Shown here piece after piece: positions 15,144 to 22,881 of a stretch of 32,049 bases of DNA. A program made the position numbers and the translations under genes. The notes below the pieces were generated by a model. That model was not told the origin of the DNA, did no database searches, and saw only the letters and a list, made by a program, of their open reading frames with translations. How positions within the stretch are numbered: the first letter of the stretch is position 1; each line of letters opens with the position of its first letter. The DNA comes from Abditibacterium sp. GTDB lineage: Bacteria > Armatimonadota > Abditibacteriia > Abditibacteriales > Abditibacteriaceae. The DNA lies in NCBI GenBank assembly GCA_030448265.1, contig JAUJNG010000009.1, positions 181,199 to 213,247 of the forward strand, in the 5' to 3' direction.

Positions 15144-15881
15144 AACGTCTTACGCATCATTGATGAAATCGAACAACTCGTAGAAAACGGCAAGCTGGGC
15201 TTCATGGGCAAGCGCGTTATCAACGAGGAAGAATTTTTTACCCAGATCCAGCGACTTCGCAGCGCCTTGCCCAAGTCGATGAAGGACGCCGAAGACCTGA
15301 TGAAAAAGGCCGAGGCCGTGGTCAAAAGCGCCCAGGGCGAAGCCGACCGCCTCATCGACAACGCCGAGCGCGAGGCCGAGCGCGTCGTCACCGATGCGCG
15401 CACCCGCTCGGAGCGTTCGGTGTCCGAAGCGAAATCGCTCGCCGAGCGCACCGTCGCCGAAGCCAAAGGCCACGCCGAGCGCCTCACCGAAGACACGCGC
15501 GCGCGCGCCGAGCGCACCATTGACGACGCCAACCATCAGGCGCAGAAAACCATCGAGGAAGGCAACCAGCGCGCCGCGCGCGCCGAGGAAGAAGCGCGCC
15601 AGCGCGCTCTGGCGATGGTCGCGGAACACGAAATCACGCAGCGCGCCAATGAAGAAGCCGATCTGACGCGCCAGACCGCGCAAAACGAAGCCGAAGAGAT
15701 GCGCCGCCAGGCCGACGAATACGCCTTCGATGTTCTGGACAAAACTTCCGGCGTTCTCGACAAGCTGAGTTCAAGTGTCGAAGCCGGCAAAAACGCGCTG
15801 CGCCAACCGGCGGCCTACGCCAACGGCGAATATGGCGCGGATTCGGTTGCCTCCAGCTACAGCAACGGTTTTCGCAACTAA
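15141..15881 (+). CDS. DivIVA-like hendecad coiled-coil protein with apparent ATA start
   Basis: The 246-residue protein has a head NVLRIIDEIEQLVENGKLGF that matches the opening of DivIVA/ATPase-like coiled-coil proteins found after rsmD-coaD in several phyla (usually MDVLxLIDxLEEL). A KRVINEEEFFTQIQRLRSALP helix follows. Residues 68-155 are eight consecutive 11-residue repeats of the form AERTVAEAKGH, a hendecad coiled coil. A less regular helix and a polar tail with Tyr/Ser/Asn follow. No transmembrane segment is visible. Cell-division or envelope scaffolding is inferred from the fold only. The start at ATA is chosen because the conserved head begins there and a strong SD lies 7 nt upstream. 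Starting at ATG 15204 would remove the 21 most conserved residues. Confidence 0.7.
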   Translation: MNVLRIIDEIEQLVENGKLGFMGKRVINEEEFFTQIQRLRSALPKSMKDAEDLMKKAEAVVKSAQGEADRLIDNAEREAERVVTDARTRSERSVSEAKSLAERTVAEAKGHAERLTEDTRARAERTIDDANHQAQKTIEEGNQRAARAEEEARQRALAMVAEHEITQRANEEADLTRQTAQNEAEEMRRQADEYAFDVLDKTSGVLDKLSSSVEAGKNALRQPAAYANGEYGADSVASSYSNGFRN

Positions 15882-15959
15882 AAATCGGTTTTGAAGCAGT
15901 CGTCGGGTCGAATTTTCGTCCCGACCATTTCGCGTTAGCGTTTCACCGCCCTATTTTTC

Positions 15960-17306
15960 ATGCCCGCGCCGCGTTTTCATCCCCTGACCCGTCTGTTTTT
16001 GTGCGCGCTGGGCCTTATCGTGGCTTCGGTGGTTCTGGGCGTGATGCTTTTCGCTGGCAGCGCCATCGCCTCGGTGTGGACGGCGCGTAGACCCGACGAA
16101 CAACTGCTCGAAGTCGCCACACGCTACGCGCTTCCGCTCACCCTGCTCTCTTATCCGGCAAATTTGCTGTGGATTTCCTATTGCCGCACCCATTTTGACC
16201 TGCGTTCCTTCACTTCGCTGGGGTTACGGCGCCGCCGCGCGGAAGCCGATGCGCTTCGCGGCGCGCTCACCGGCGCACTCGCCATCGGATTGTTGTGGTC
16301 GATTTTATGGCTCACCGGCGCGATTTCGGTGGTCGGATGGTCGCCTGCTCTTAATGCCGGCTTAGGATATTCACTGTTGGCGTTTCTTGGTTACGCCTAT
16401 ACCTTTGCAGTGGTCGGGTTTTTCGAGGAGGTATTGTTTCGCGGCTACGCGCTGCATAATCTCAACAACTGGCTCGGCTGGAAAGCTGCGGTCGCGGTGC
16501 AGGCGGTGCTTTTCGGCCTGATTCACCTGCTCAACGTCGCGGGCGGCACGCGCGAAGCGCAAATCGCGGCGCTGGGCGCTTTGCCTGCCCTGATTTTAAT
16601 CGCGGTTTTCTTCGCGCTGTGCTATCGCAAAACCGGCTCGCTGTGGTTTCCCATCGGCTTTCACGCGGCGTGGAATTTCTGTCTGGGCTGCGTGTTTTCG
16701 CTGCCGGTGAGCGGCATCGAGACCTTTCGCCTGCTCGACGTGCAAACCAACCAGTCGTCGTGGCTTTCGGGCGGCAGTTTCGGCGCTGAAGGCTCCTGGC
16801 TGCTGCTGCCGATTCTCGCGGCGCTGATTTTCTTCATTTCCCTCGCGCCCGACCATCCGCAGGCGATGCTCGATTTGGAATTACTCGACCGCGCCGACGA
16901 ACCGGCGACTGCGCCCGTGATCGAAGAGGAAGGGGAGGAAGACGACATGGATCGAGAAAATCGTTTTCGCACCAAATTCGGCACTTCGCAGGGCTTTTCC
17001 GCCGAAACGCTGCGCGAACTGCGCGATTTGCAGGAAGCGCGCGAAAAGCAGGAGCGCGAAGCGCAGGAAAGCGCGCGTCTCGCGGCGTTGGCGACTTCGA
17101 GTTTCGCGCCGCCGGTTGTGGCCGCGCCGGAAGCCGAAAAAGTGGAAGCGGCACCGATTCCGAAAGCCGACAACCCGAAAATTGAGGTGGAAGCGCGCCC
17201 CGTTCAAATCACGCAACCCGAAGCCGAGAAAACGCCCGCGCCCGTCGCGCCTGCTCCGCCCGCCCCTACTCCATCCGCGAAAAAACCGCCGTCACCTCGG
17301 TGGTGA
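15960..17306 (+). CDS. CPBP-family intramembrane metalloprotease with long C-terminal tail
   Basis: The 448-residue protein has about eight membrane helices and the three CPBP/Rce1 (CAAX-protease-like) motifs: FFEEVLFRGY (E156, E157, R161), FGLIHLLN (H189) and FHAAWNF (H235, N239). After the last helix at about 305 comes a 140-residue cytoplasmic tail. It is acidic first (EEEGEEDDMD), then a charged helix (AEILRELRDLQEAREKQE-like, about 348-372), then Ala/Pro-rich, ending KKPPSPRW. The tail is not part of the family, and its last codons lie in a terminator hairpin. CPBP proteases process membrane-embedded or prenylated peptides and bacteriocin-related substrates; no substrate is evident here. 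No SD is seen. Confidence 0.88.
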   Translation: MPAPRFHPLTRLFLCALGLIVASVVLGVMLFAGSAIASVWTARRPDEQLLEVATRYALPLTLLSYPANLLWISYCRTHFDLRSFTSLGLRRRRAEADALRGALTGALAIGLLWSILWLTGAISVVGWSPALNAGLGYSLLAFLGYAYTFAVVGFFEEVLFRGYALHNLNNWLGWKAAVAVQAVLFGLIHLLNVAGGTREAQIAALGALPALILIAVFFALCYRKTGSLWFPIGFHAAWNFCLGCVFSLPVSGIETFRLLDVQTNQSSWLSGGSFGAEGSWLLLPILAALIFFISLAPDHPQAMLDLELLDRADEPATAPVIEEEGEEDDMDRENRFRTKFGTSQGFSAETLRELRDLQEAREKQEREAQESARLAALATSSFAPPVVAAPEAEKVEAAPIPKADNPKIEVEARPVQITQPEAEKTPAPVAPAPPAPTPSAKKPPSPRW

Positions 17307-17316
17307 CGGCGGTTTT
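17282..17316. terminator. Bidirectional intrinsic terminator overlapping the CPBP stop codon
   Basis: The 15-bp perfect stem (17282-17296 with 17302-17316) has a 5-nt loop. It ends in TTTT on the plus strand and in a run of five T on the minus strand, so it could stop both the CPBP gene and the convergent methyltransferase gene. The CPBP TGA (17304-17306) is inside the stem. Confidence 0.85.
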
Positions 17317-17323
17317 CGCCAAA

Positions 17324-17410
17324 TAGAGAACGCGAAGCGTCAGCGAGTGAGGCGTAACTGACAGTTCACGTAACAGTCAGGTCTCACTCGCTGACGCTTC
17401 GCGTTCTCTA
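17324..17410. repeat. 28-bp perfect inverted repeat between convergent genes
   Basis: Arms 17324-17351 and 17383-17410 are exact reverse complements. The 31-nt spacer holds a short ctgac...gtcag pairing. The element lies directly after the terminator and ends 1 bp before the stop of the next minus-strand gene. Confidence 0.95.
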
Positions 17411-17411
17411 C

Positions 17412-18716
17412 TCAATTCTTCCGCATTAAAGTCTGATAACAGTTCAAACGCCCGATGCGAAAACCGTGTTCGGAAACGGCGGTGTAAAGCCGCCACACGC
17501 GCCACGTCGGTTCGCCGACGTATTCCAGCGATTTTTCGTGCGACAATTCCAGATTCTTGACCCAGTGATTGCAGGTTTTGACGTAATGCTCCCGAATCGA
17601 GCGCACATTGAGAACCTCGAAACCGCTTTCTTCCGAGGCGCGAATCGAAACGTGAATCGGCACCACTTCGCCGTCGGGAAACACGTATTGCTTGATGAAC
17701 GCCGGATAGCGGCGCCGCGCGTCGTCGGTTTCGACCGTCGTGCCCTGGTTGAGAAATAAACCGCCTTTTTTCAGCAGTTTGAGCGCCTGGGTGAAATAAG
17801 TGACCAGCATTTCGCGCCCGACGTGTTCAAACATTTCGATGGAGGCGATGGCGTCGAACGATTCCCAGTCGGTCAGTTCGCGGTAGTCGGCAACGATGGC
17901 GCGGCATTTTCCTTCCAGCCCCGCCGCTTTGATGCGGCGGTTGGCTTCTTCGGCCTGCGGGCCGGAAAGCGTGATGCCGGTCGCTTCGACGCCGTAGTTT
18001 TTGGCGGCGTGAATCATCCAGCCGCCCCAGCCGCAGCCGACATCGAGCACTTTCTGCCCAGGCTGCAAATTGAGCTGGCGGCACACGTCGTCCAGTTTGC
18101 GAATTTGCGCGTCGTCAAGCGATTCGTTGGCATGAGCGAAGAGGCCGCACGAATAAACCATGTTCTGGTCGAGAAACGCTTTGTAAAACTCGGTTGCGAC
18201 GTTGTAGTGATAGGCGACGGCGGCTTTGTCGCGCTCGATGGAGTGCGGGCGGCCCGACAGATGGGCGCGCTCGCGCCAGCGCCTGGGACGGCCCGCGTGA
18301 ACGCGCGGCAGGCGAAACAAGAGCGTGGCGAGGTGCGCTTTTTTGAGCGGCGACATCGGCCACTGCGCCATTTCTTCACTCAAATCGAAAAGCGCCGCCA
18401 GATCGCCTTCAAAAGTGAAATGCTCCGAGAGATAGGCTTCGGCGAGATTGAGGGCGTCCTGGCGCTCGAACATCGCGCGCAGGCTGCCAGGATGGTGCAG
18501 CGTGATGGTGCAGGGACGCGGCGCGGCGTCGGGGAAAACCGAGCCGTCCCACAAACGGATGGAGCACTGGCCGGTTTTGATCGGGGTCAGAGCATCGAGA
18601 AGCGTCCACGTCGTGCGCGCTGCCTGGGCGGACACCTGGGGCGAAAATTGGGGGACAATCGAGGTTTCGGGCGCGGGAGGCGAGTTAGTCACAGTGGAGG
18701 AAGCGGCGGGAGTCAT
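17412..18716 (-). CDS. Cyclopropane-fatty-acyl-phospholipid synthase family methyltransferase
   Basis: The 434-residue protein (from the ATG) has an N-terminal SCP-like lipid-binding region with ITLHHPGSLRAMF. The central motif YHYNVATEFYKAFLDQNMVY (about 169-188) is followed by SCG, the SAM loop VLDVGCGWGG (223-232), and the EMFEHVG and EVVPIHVS-type C-terminal elements of Cfa. These enzymes transfer a methylene or methyl group from SAM to double bonds of membrane phospholipid acyl chains, at the cytoplasmic membrane face. Related enzymes make methyl-branched or mycolic-type products. The frame opens 2 codons earlier at a TTG; the ATG is preferred. No SD is seen. It is downstream of the large membrane protein on the same strand, 143 bp away. 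Confidence 0.85.
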   Translation of the reverse strand: MTPAASSTVTNSPPAPETSIVPQFSPQVSAQAARTTWTLLDALTPIKTGQCSIRLWDGSVFPDAAPRPCTITLHHPGSLRAMFERQDALNLAEAYLSEHFTFEGDLAALFDLSEEMAQWPMSPLKKAHLATLLFRLPRVHAGRPRRWRERAHLSGRPHSIERDKAAVAYHYNVATEFYKAFLDQNMVYSCGLFAHANESLDDAQIRKLDDVCRQLNLQPGQKVLDVGCGWGGWMIHAAKNYGVEATGITLSGPQAEEANRRIKAAGLEGKCRAIVADYRELTDWESFDAIASIEMFEHVGREMLVTYFTQALKLLKKGGLFLNQGTTVETDDARRRYPAFIKQYVFPDGEVVPIHVSIRASEESGFEVLNVRSIREHYVKTCNHWVKNLELSHEKSLEYVGEPTWRVWRLYTAVSEHGFRIGRLNCYQTLMRKN

Positions 18717-18859
18717 GAACAAAGAAGAGCCGAGAATGCGGCGTGAAAAGCGAAAACGGGGGCCAGGGCCGCCGCTTGGATTAAGAGGTTAGCCCGCTCC
18801 CCGCGTCGCGGCAACTTGGGGCACAGAGCGCAGGGCGAGACGCTGCGGGGCAGAAGAGT

Positions 18860-20902
18860 TCATTTTTGGGTTGCGGCAGGGAGTTCGCCGCGTGTCAAGC
18901 GCAATTCCAGTTCCCGATGCGCCGCCGCCCGCGCGGGCCACGATGAGAGAGCGGTTGCAAGATAAATCAGGCTGACCAAAACCACATAGATTCCCAGCGA
19001 TTCCTTCCAAAAGCGCAGTCCGCCGTGCGTGAGGGCGCGGCTTTCTGTGCCACTGAACCAGCGCCATTTAACGAACCACAGCACGAGACAAATCGCGTCG
19101 AGCAGCAGACAGTAAAAAAGCGGCGGGAGGAGCATCTCGCTTTGAATCGGATAACTCAGCGACGCGCCGTTGGCGGCATCGGGGAGCCAGCTGGTGAGGT
19201 CGAAGGCACGGATGCCGTTCCACAACACAAAACCGAGAGCCGCCCACAATGCGAACGTCGCGGCGATGGCCAGAGCGCACAGGATCGTCGCGCCCGCGCG
19301 GAGAAGGCCGCTTTCGATGGGAAAGAGCCGCAGTTCGGTTTGAAGGCGCGTCGGAGAGACAAAACGGCTCCGGTTTCTGGCTATCGTGGCACCCGCGCAC
19401 CACAGCGCGAGGACGAACGGCGCCGCGAAAAACGCGAAGCCGCCCACGCTGACCACAGCGGCCTGCCGCATCGCCTGCGCCATCGTTAATTTCGCGGGAT
19501 CGTAATTTTCATTTTGCAGCCACGTCCACCACGCCAATGCGACCGCTATAATCAACCAGATAAGCGGGGGGAAGATGCGAGCGCGGCTCGTCGAGGCCGC
19601 ACCGGCTGCGCGCCACAGAAACAGATTAGCGAGGAGCCAGAACGCCGCGACAAAAACGCCGTGCAGAGCGAGCAGACCGCCCGTGTCGCGCCACCGAGCG
19701 GCGCGCCAGAGGGCATCGCGGCGCACCGAACGGGGCGGCTGCATATATGCGGGACGCATTTCTGGAGATAACTCGCGCTGGCGCGCCGCCCATCGGGGGA
19801 CAAGAGCGGCGATGTCTTTTCGCCCGTGCAAGGCGGCGTAGCGCGCGAAATCGCCCGATTGGTATTGAGGGAAGCCTCTGCGCCAGGCGCGTTGTTGGGC
19901 TTTAGAACGAGGCGGCAACGCCCACACCCTGTTTTTCCAATTATTGCCAACGCGCGCCGTGCCTGTCGTGTTTTTGCCGCGCTGCATCAAGTCGCCCAGA
20001 CGCGCCATAATGGCGCCCCTCTCAATGATGCTGCGGTGATCGCCCTGCTTTCTGAAGGCACGAATCGACTCGGCGAAATAAAACTCCCAGCCTCCCGCGT
20101 CTCGAACCCAATAATCATCCGCTTCCAGGGGCGAATGATTGTGTTCACGCCACAGCCCCTCTTTTTCTTCCAGAACCAAAGGTCGAATCGCCTCGTGCGC
20201 CGCCACGATACGAGATGCGATTTCCAGGTTGTGAGCGTCGAACTCGCGGCACCGCGAGGCGCGGTTCAAAGCCCCCCACACGTCAGAAGATTGATGCGGG
20301 ATTCGGCGCCACAACGCCGCTTCAATATACGGATAAAAAGCGTTGTCCGGCTCCAGGCGCGCTCCTCGTTGAACTATGGCCATCAATTGCCGCGCCTCGG
20401 CCCGCACCTGCGCCTGCGGCATGGGAGGGGAGGCCGATCTTTTCCCACCGCTATTGAACCAGTTTTTGGTCACGATAACGTGCACCGGCAGGGCGAGCAG
20501 CCATTTTTCCTGGGGAAATGCACGGACAATAGCCTCGGCTTCGCGCAGCAGTTCCTGCGGTTTATAAGGTTTCTGGTCGAAATCTTCGTCCAGACCTTTC
20601 ATCATCAGCGACAGGCGCCACAAACGCGCGTTCAAATCGCGCGGATGCCTTCTGGCGGCGCGAAAACCGTTGAACTCGCTCCCGCGCCCGAAACTTTGGC
20701 GCCAGGGCTGATTGTAAAGCGTAACGAGCGGCGAGCCGAGAAAATGCAGGCCCGCCACTTCGCGCGAAACTGGAATCGCCGCGATGAGCAGCCACACGCT
20801 CCAGAGCGGCCAGAAACGGCGCGCGAAAGCCGCCAGACGCCAGGCGAGATTCGATTGGCGCGGCGAAAAAAGCGGAGGGCGAGCGGCGGGTGCAGGGGGC
20901 AA
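18860..20902 (-). CDS. Large multi-pass membrane protein, unknown function
   Basis: The 680-residue protein has one membrane helix near residues 30-48 and a soluble domain of roughly 350 residues rich in Arg/Trp and helices (EAEAIVRAFPQEKWLLALPV; PDNAFYPYIEAALWRRIP), resembling TPR-type repeats. At least five further helices lie after about residue 410, with soluble loops. The only in-frame start near the N-terminus is TTG at 20902, with no SD. The layout (anchor, extracytoplasmic helical-repeat domain, membrane bundle) might suit an envelope assembly or transport factor, but I do not recognise a family. The long plus-strand frame opposite it is a compositional shadow. Confidence 0.65.
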   Translation of the reverse strand: MPPAPAARPPLFSPRQSNLAWRLAAFARRFWPLWSVWLLIAAIPVSREVAGLHFLGSPLVTLYNQPWRQSFGRGSEFNGFRAARRHPRDLNARLWRLSLMMKGLDEDFDQKPYKPQELLREAEAIVRAFPQEKWLLALPVHVIVTKNWFNSGGKRSASPPMPQAQVRAEARQLMAIVQRGARLEPDNAFYPYIEAALWRRIPHQSSDVWGALNRASRCREFDAHNLEIASRIVAAHEAIRPLVLEEKEGLWREHNHSPLEADDYWVRDAGGWEFYFAESIRAFRKQGDHRSIIERGAIMARLGDLMQRGKNTTGTARVGNNWKNRVWALPPRSKAQQRAWRRGFPQYQSGDFARYAALHGRKDIAALVPRWAARQRELSPEMRPAYMQPPRSVRRDALWRAARWRDTGGLLALHGVFVAAFWLLANLFLWRAAGAASTSRARIFPPLIWLIIAVALAWWTWLQNENYDPAKLTMAQAMRQAAVVSVGGFAFFAAPFVLALWCAGATIARNRSRFVSPTRLQTELRLFPIESGLLRAGATILCALAIAATFALWAALGFVLWNGIRAFDLTSWLPDAANGASLSYPIQSEMLLPPLFYCLLLDAICLVLWFVKWRWFSGTESRALTHGGLRFWKESLGIYVVLVSLIYLATALSSWPARAAAHRELELRLTRGELPAATQK

Positions 20903-20943
20903 AATTGCGGCTTAGTTTGCCTTGTTTCGCTCCGACCCGCTTC

Positions 20944-21104
20944 GCGGCCCTCACCCGCCTTCGCGGAGCTCAGGCACCCTCTCCCGCAAGCGGGAGAGGG
21001 ATTAGCAGTTTTCTCCGTCACTTTGATGAACCGTAAAAGTAAGAGTGAGCACTGCTAATCCCTCTCCCGCTTGCGGAAGCTCCGCGAAGGCGGGTGAGGG
21101 CCGC
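20944..21104. repeat. Long palindromic repeat, family A copy 1
   Basis: The left arm, 20944-21009, pairs with the right arm, 21051-21104. They match throughout except for a roughly 13-nt segment (around caggcaccctctcc) missing from the right arm. Both contain the ctctcccgcaagcgggagag hairpin core and end in attagcagt. The same family recurs at 27836-28041. It fills the 219-bp gap between the minus-strand membrane-protein gene and terC. Confidence 0.9.
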
Positions 21105-21121
21105 ACAAAGTGCGGGAAAAC

Positions 21122-21949
21122 CTACAGATGCGAATGCGAATAAGGCTCGCGCAACTCAACCGGCTTGGCGTGCCCTTTTCGCAGCTTCAAATTGAGCATT
21201 TCCACCATCACCGAAAAGCCCATCGCGAAATAAATGTAGCCCTTGGAAATGTGCTGTCCAAAACCCTCGGCCAACAGCGTGACGCCAATCAGCAGCAAAA
21301 ACGAGAGCGCCAGCATTTTGACCGTGGGATGTTTTTCCACGAAATTCGAAATCGGCCCCGCCGAAAACAGCATCACGCCCACCGCTACAATCACCGCCGA
21401 AATCATGATGGCGATGTCCTGAACCATTCCGACCGCCGTAATCACCGAATCGAGCGAGAAAACGATGTCGAGCACCAGAATCTGCGCGATAATCGAGGCG
21501 AAACTGACCGCTTTGCCGCCTTTTTCGGCGCTGCCTTCTTCGCCTTCGAGTTTGTGATGGATTTCGTGAACCGATTTGAAGAGCAAAAACAGGCCGCCCA
21601 GAATCAAAATCAGGTCGCGCCCCGAAATTTGGGCCGGAATGTTGGCGATTTCATGTCCGCCGTGCACCGGCGGCGCCGTCATGGGCAAAAACGGCACGGT
21701 AAAAAGCGGCGAGGTGAGCTTCATAATCCACGCCAGCGAAAGCAGCAGCAAAACGCGCGTAATCATCGCCAGCGCCAGGCCGATGGTGCGTGCTTTGGCG
21801 CGCTGGGCTTCGGGGAGTTTGCTCGACAAAATCGAGATGAAGATGATGTTGTCGATGCCGAGAACGATTTCGAGCGCGGCGAGCGTTCCAAACGCGATCC
21901 AGCCGGAGGGTTGAGAGATCCAGCCGAAGTATTGAGTGATCCATTCCAT
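21122..21949 (-). CDS. TerC-family integral membrane protein
   Basis: The 275-residue protein is a TerC-type seven-helix protein. The first conserved helix has LEIVLGIDNIIFISIL with the acidic E and D of the metal-ion site, and the internal repeat VLDIVFSLDSVITAVGM has the matching acidic residues. Both halves carry the family pattern. The central loop is His-rich (VHGGHEI, HEIHHK), and so is the C-terminus (SHSH). TerC proteins are linked to metal export, especially Mn, loading of exported enzymes, and tellurite resistance. Here it stands alone with no ter operon. The start at MEWITQYFGW is preferred to the TTG at 21970. Confidence 0.9.
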   Translation of the reverse strand: MEWITQYFGWISQPSGWIAFGTLAALEIVLGIDNIIFISILSSKLPEAQRAKARTIGLALAMITRVLLLLSLAWIMKLTSPLFTVPFLPMTAPPVHGGHEIANIPAQISGRDLILILGGLFLLFKSVHEIHHKLEGEEGSAEKGGKAVSFASIIAQILVLDIVFSLDSVITAVGMVQDIAIMISAVIVAVGVMLFSAGPISNFVEKHPTVKMLALSFLLLIGVTLLAEGFGQHISKGYIYFAMGFSVMVEMLNLKLRKGHAKPVELREPYSHSHL

Positions 21950-22025
21950 AATAATCGGGCGCGACTCCAAGGCAAACGATGTGCCGTTGGAACGCGAAGG
22001 TTTCAGGTCAAGCGAGGTTTCAATT

Positions 22026-22841
22026 TTAGTCGATAACGATGGATTGAGGGTCGAAATCCACGTCGGGGAACTGCGGGTTCATGGTTTCCAGCGTCGCGGC
22101 GACGGCTTCGGCGATGGCGAGGTTGCGCGCCCATTTGCGGTCGGCGGGCACGATGTGCCAGGGCGCGATTTTGGTCGAACAGGCGTTGATGGCGTCCTCA
22201 TAGGCGCTCTGGTAATCCTCCCACAGCGCGCGCTCGTTGAGGTCGTTGGGATTGAATTTCCACTGTTTTTGCGGGTCGTCGAGGCGCGCCTGAAGCCGTT
22301 CTTTTTGCTCGTCCTTGGAAATGTGGAGAAAAAACTTCAAAATGGTGGTGCCGTTGCCGGCGAGAAGTTTTTCGAAGGCGTTGATGTCGTCGTAGCGGGT
22401 TTCACAAGTTTTTTTGTCGATGAGGCCGTGAACGCGCGTGATGAGAACATCCTCGTAGTGCGAGCGATTCCACACCCCGATAATCCCCCGCGCCGGTGCT
22501 GCGGCGTGGATGCGCCACAAAAAATCGTGCGACAGTTCGATGGCCGAGGGCGCTTTAAAACTGGTCACCGCGACTCCGGCGGCATTGACATCGGCGAGCA
22601 GGCTTTTCACCGCGCCGTCTTTGCCGCCCGTGTCCATGGCCTGCAGCACGACGAGAAGCGATTGTTTGCCCTCGGCGTAAAGCCGTTCCTGGAGTTCGCC
22701 AATGCGACTTTGCAGCGCGGCGAGGCGCTCGAAGGTTTCTTCTTTCGACCCGTAATCGCCTTTGGCGGCGGTGTCGATGTCTTTGAGGCGCACTTTTTGG
22801 CCCTGGGACACGACGAGGTTGGATTTTTTGAGGTGGTTCAT
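22026..22841 (-). CDS. PPK2-family polyphosphate:nucleotide phosphotransferase
   Basis: The 271-residue protein has Walker A QAMDTGGKDG (67-76), the lid/Walker B region WNRSHYEDVL (124-133) and the conserved KFNPNDLNERALWEDYQSAYEDA near 206. This is the one-domain PPK2 pattern that moves phosphate between polyphosphate and AMP/ADP or GMP/GDP. The sequence type most resembles class III enzymes that make ATP from AMP or ADP (inference). It sits between terC and hslU on the same strand, 40 bp from hslU. TAAACT lies 10 nt before the ATG and there is no SD. Confidence 0.9.
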   Translation of the reverse strand: MNHLKKSNLVVSQGQKVRLKDIDTAAKGDYGSKEETFERLAALQSRIGELQERLYAEGKQSLLVVLQAMDTGGKDGAVKSLLADVNAAGVAVTSFKAPSAIELSHDFLWRIHAAAPARGIIGVWNRSHYEDVLITRVHGLIDKKTCETRYDDINAFEKLLAGNGTTILKFFLHISKDEQKERLQARLDDPQKQWKFNPNDLNERALWEDYQSAYEDAINACSTKIAPWHIVPADRKWARNLAIAEAVAATLETMNPQFPDVDFDPQSIVID

Positions 22842-22851
22842 GCGGGCGCGT

Positions 22852-22857
22852 AGTTTA
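22852..22857 (-). promoter_or_regulatory. Candidate -10 element for the PPK2 gene
   Basis: TAAACT on the minus strand lies 10 nt before the ATG at 22841, with no SD between. It could give a transcript with a leader of only a few nt. Confidence 0.25.
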
Positions 22858-22881
22858 GGGAGAAACCGCTTTCAGCCTTTT

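Noticed and set aside
15901..15924. gtcggg...cccgac stem after the coiled-coil gene as a terminator
   Set aside because: Only 6 bp of stem with a large loop and no following T-run.
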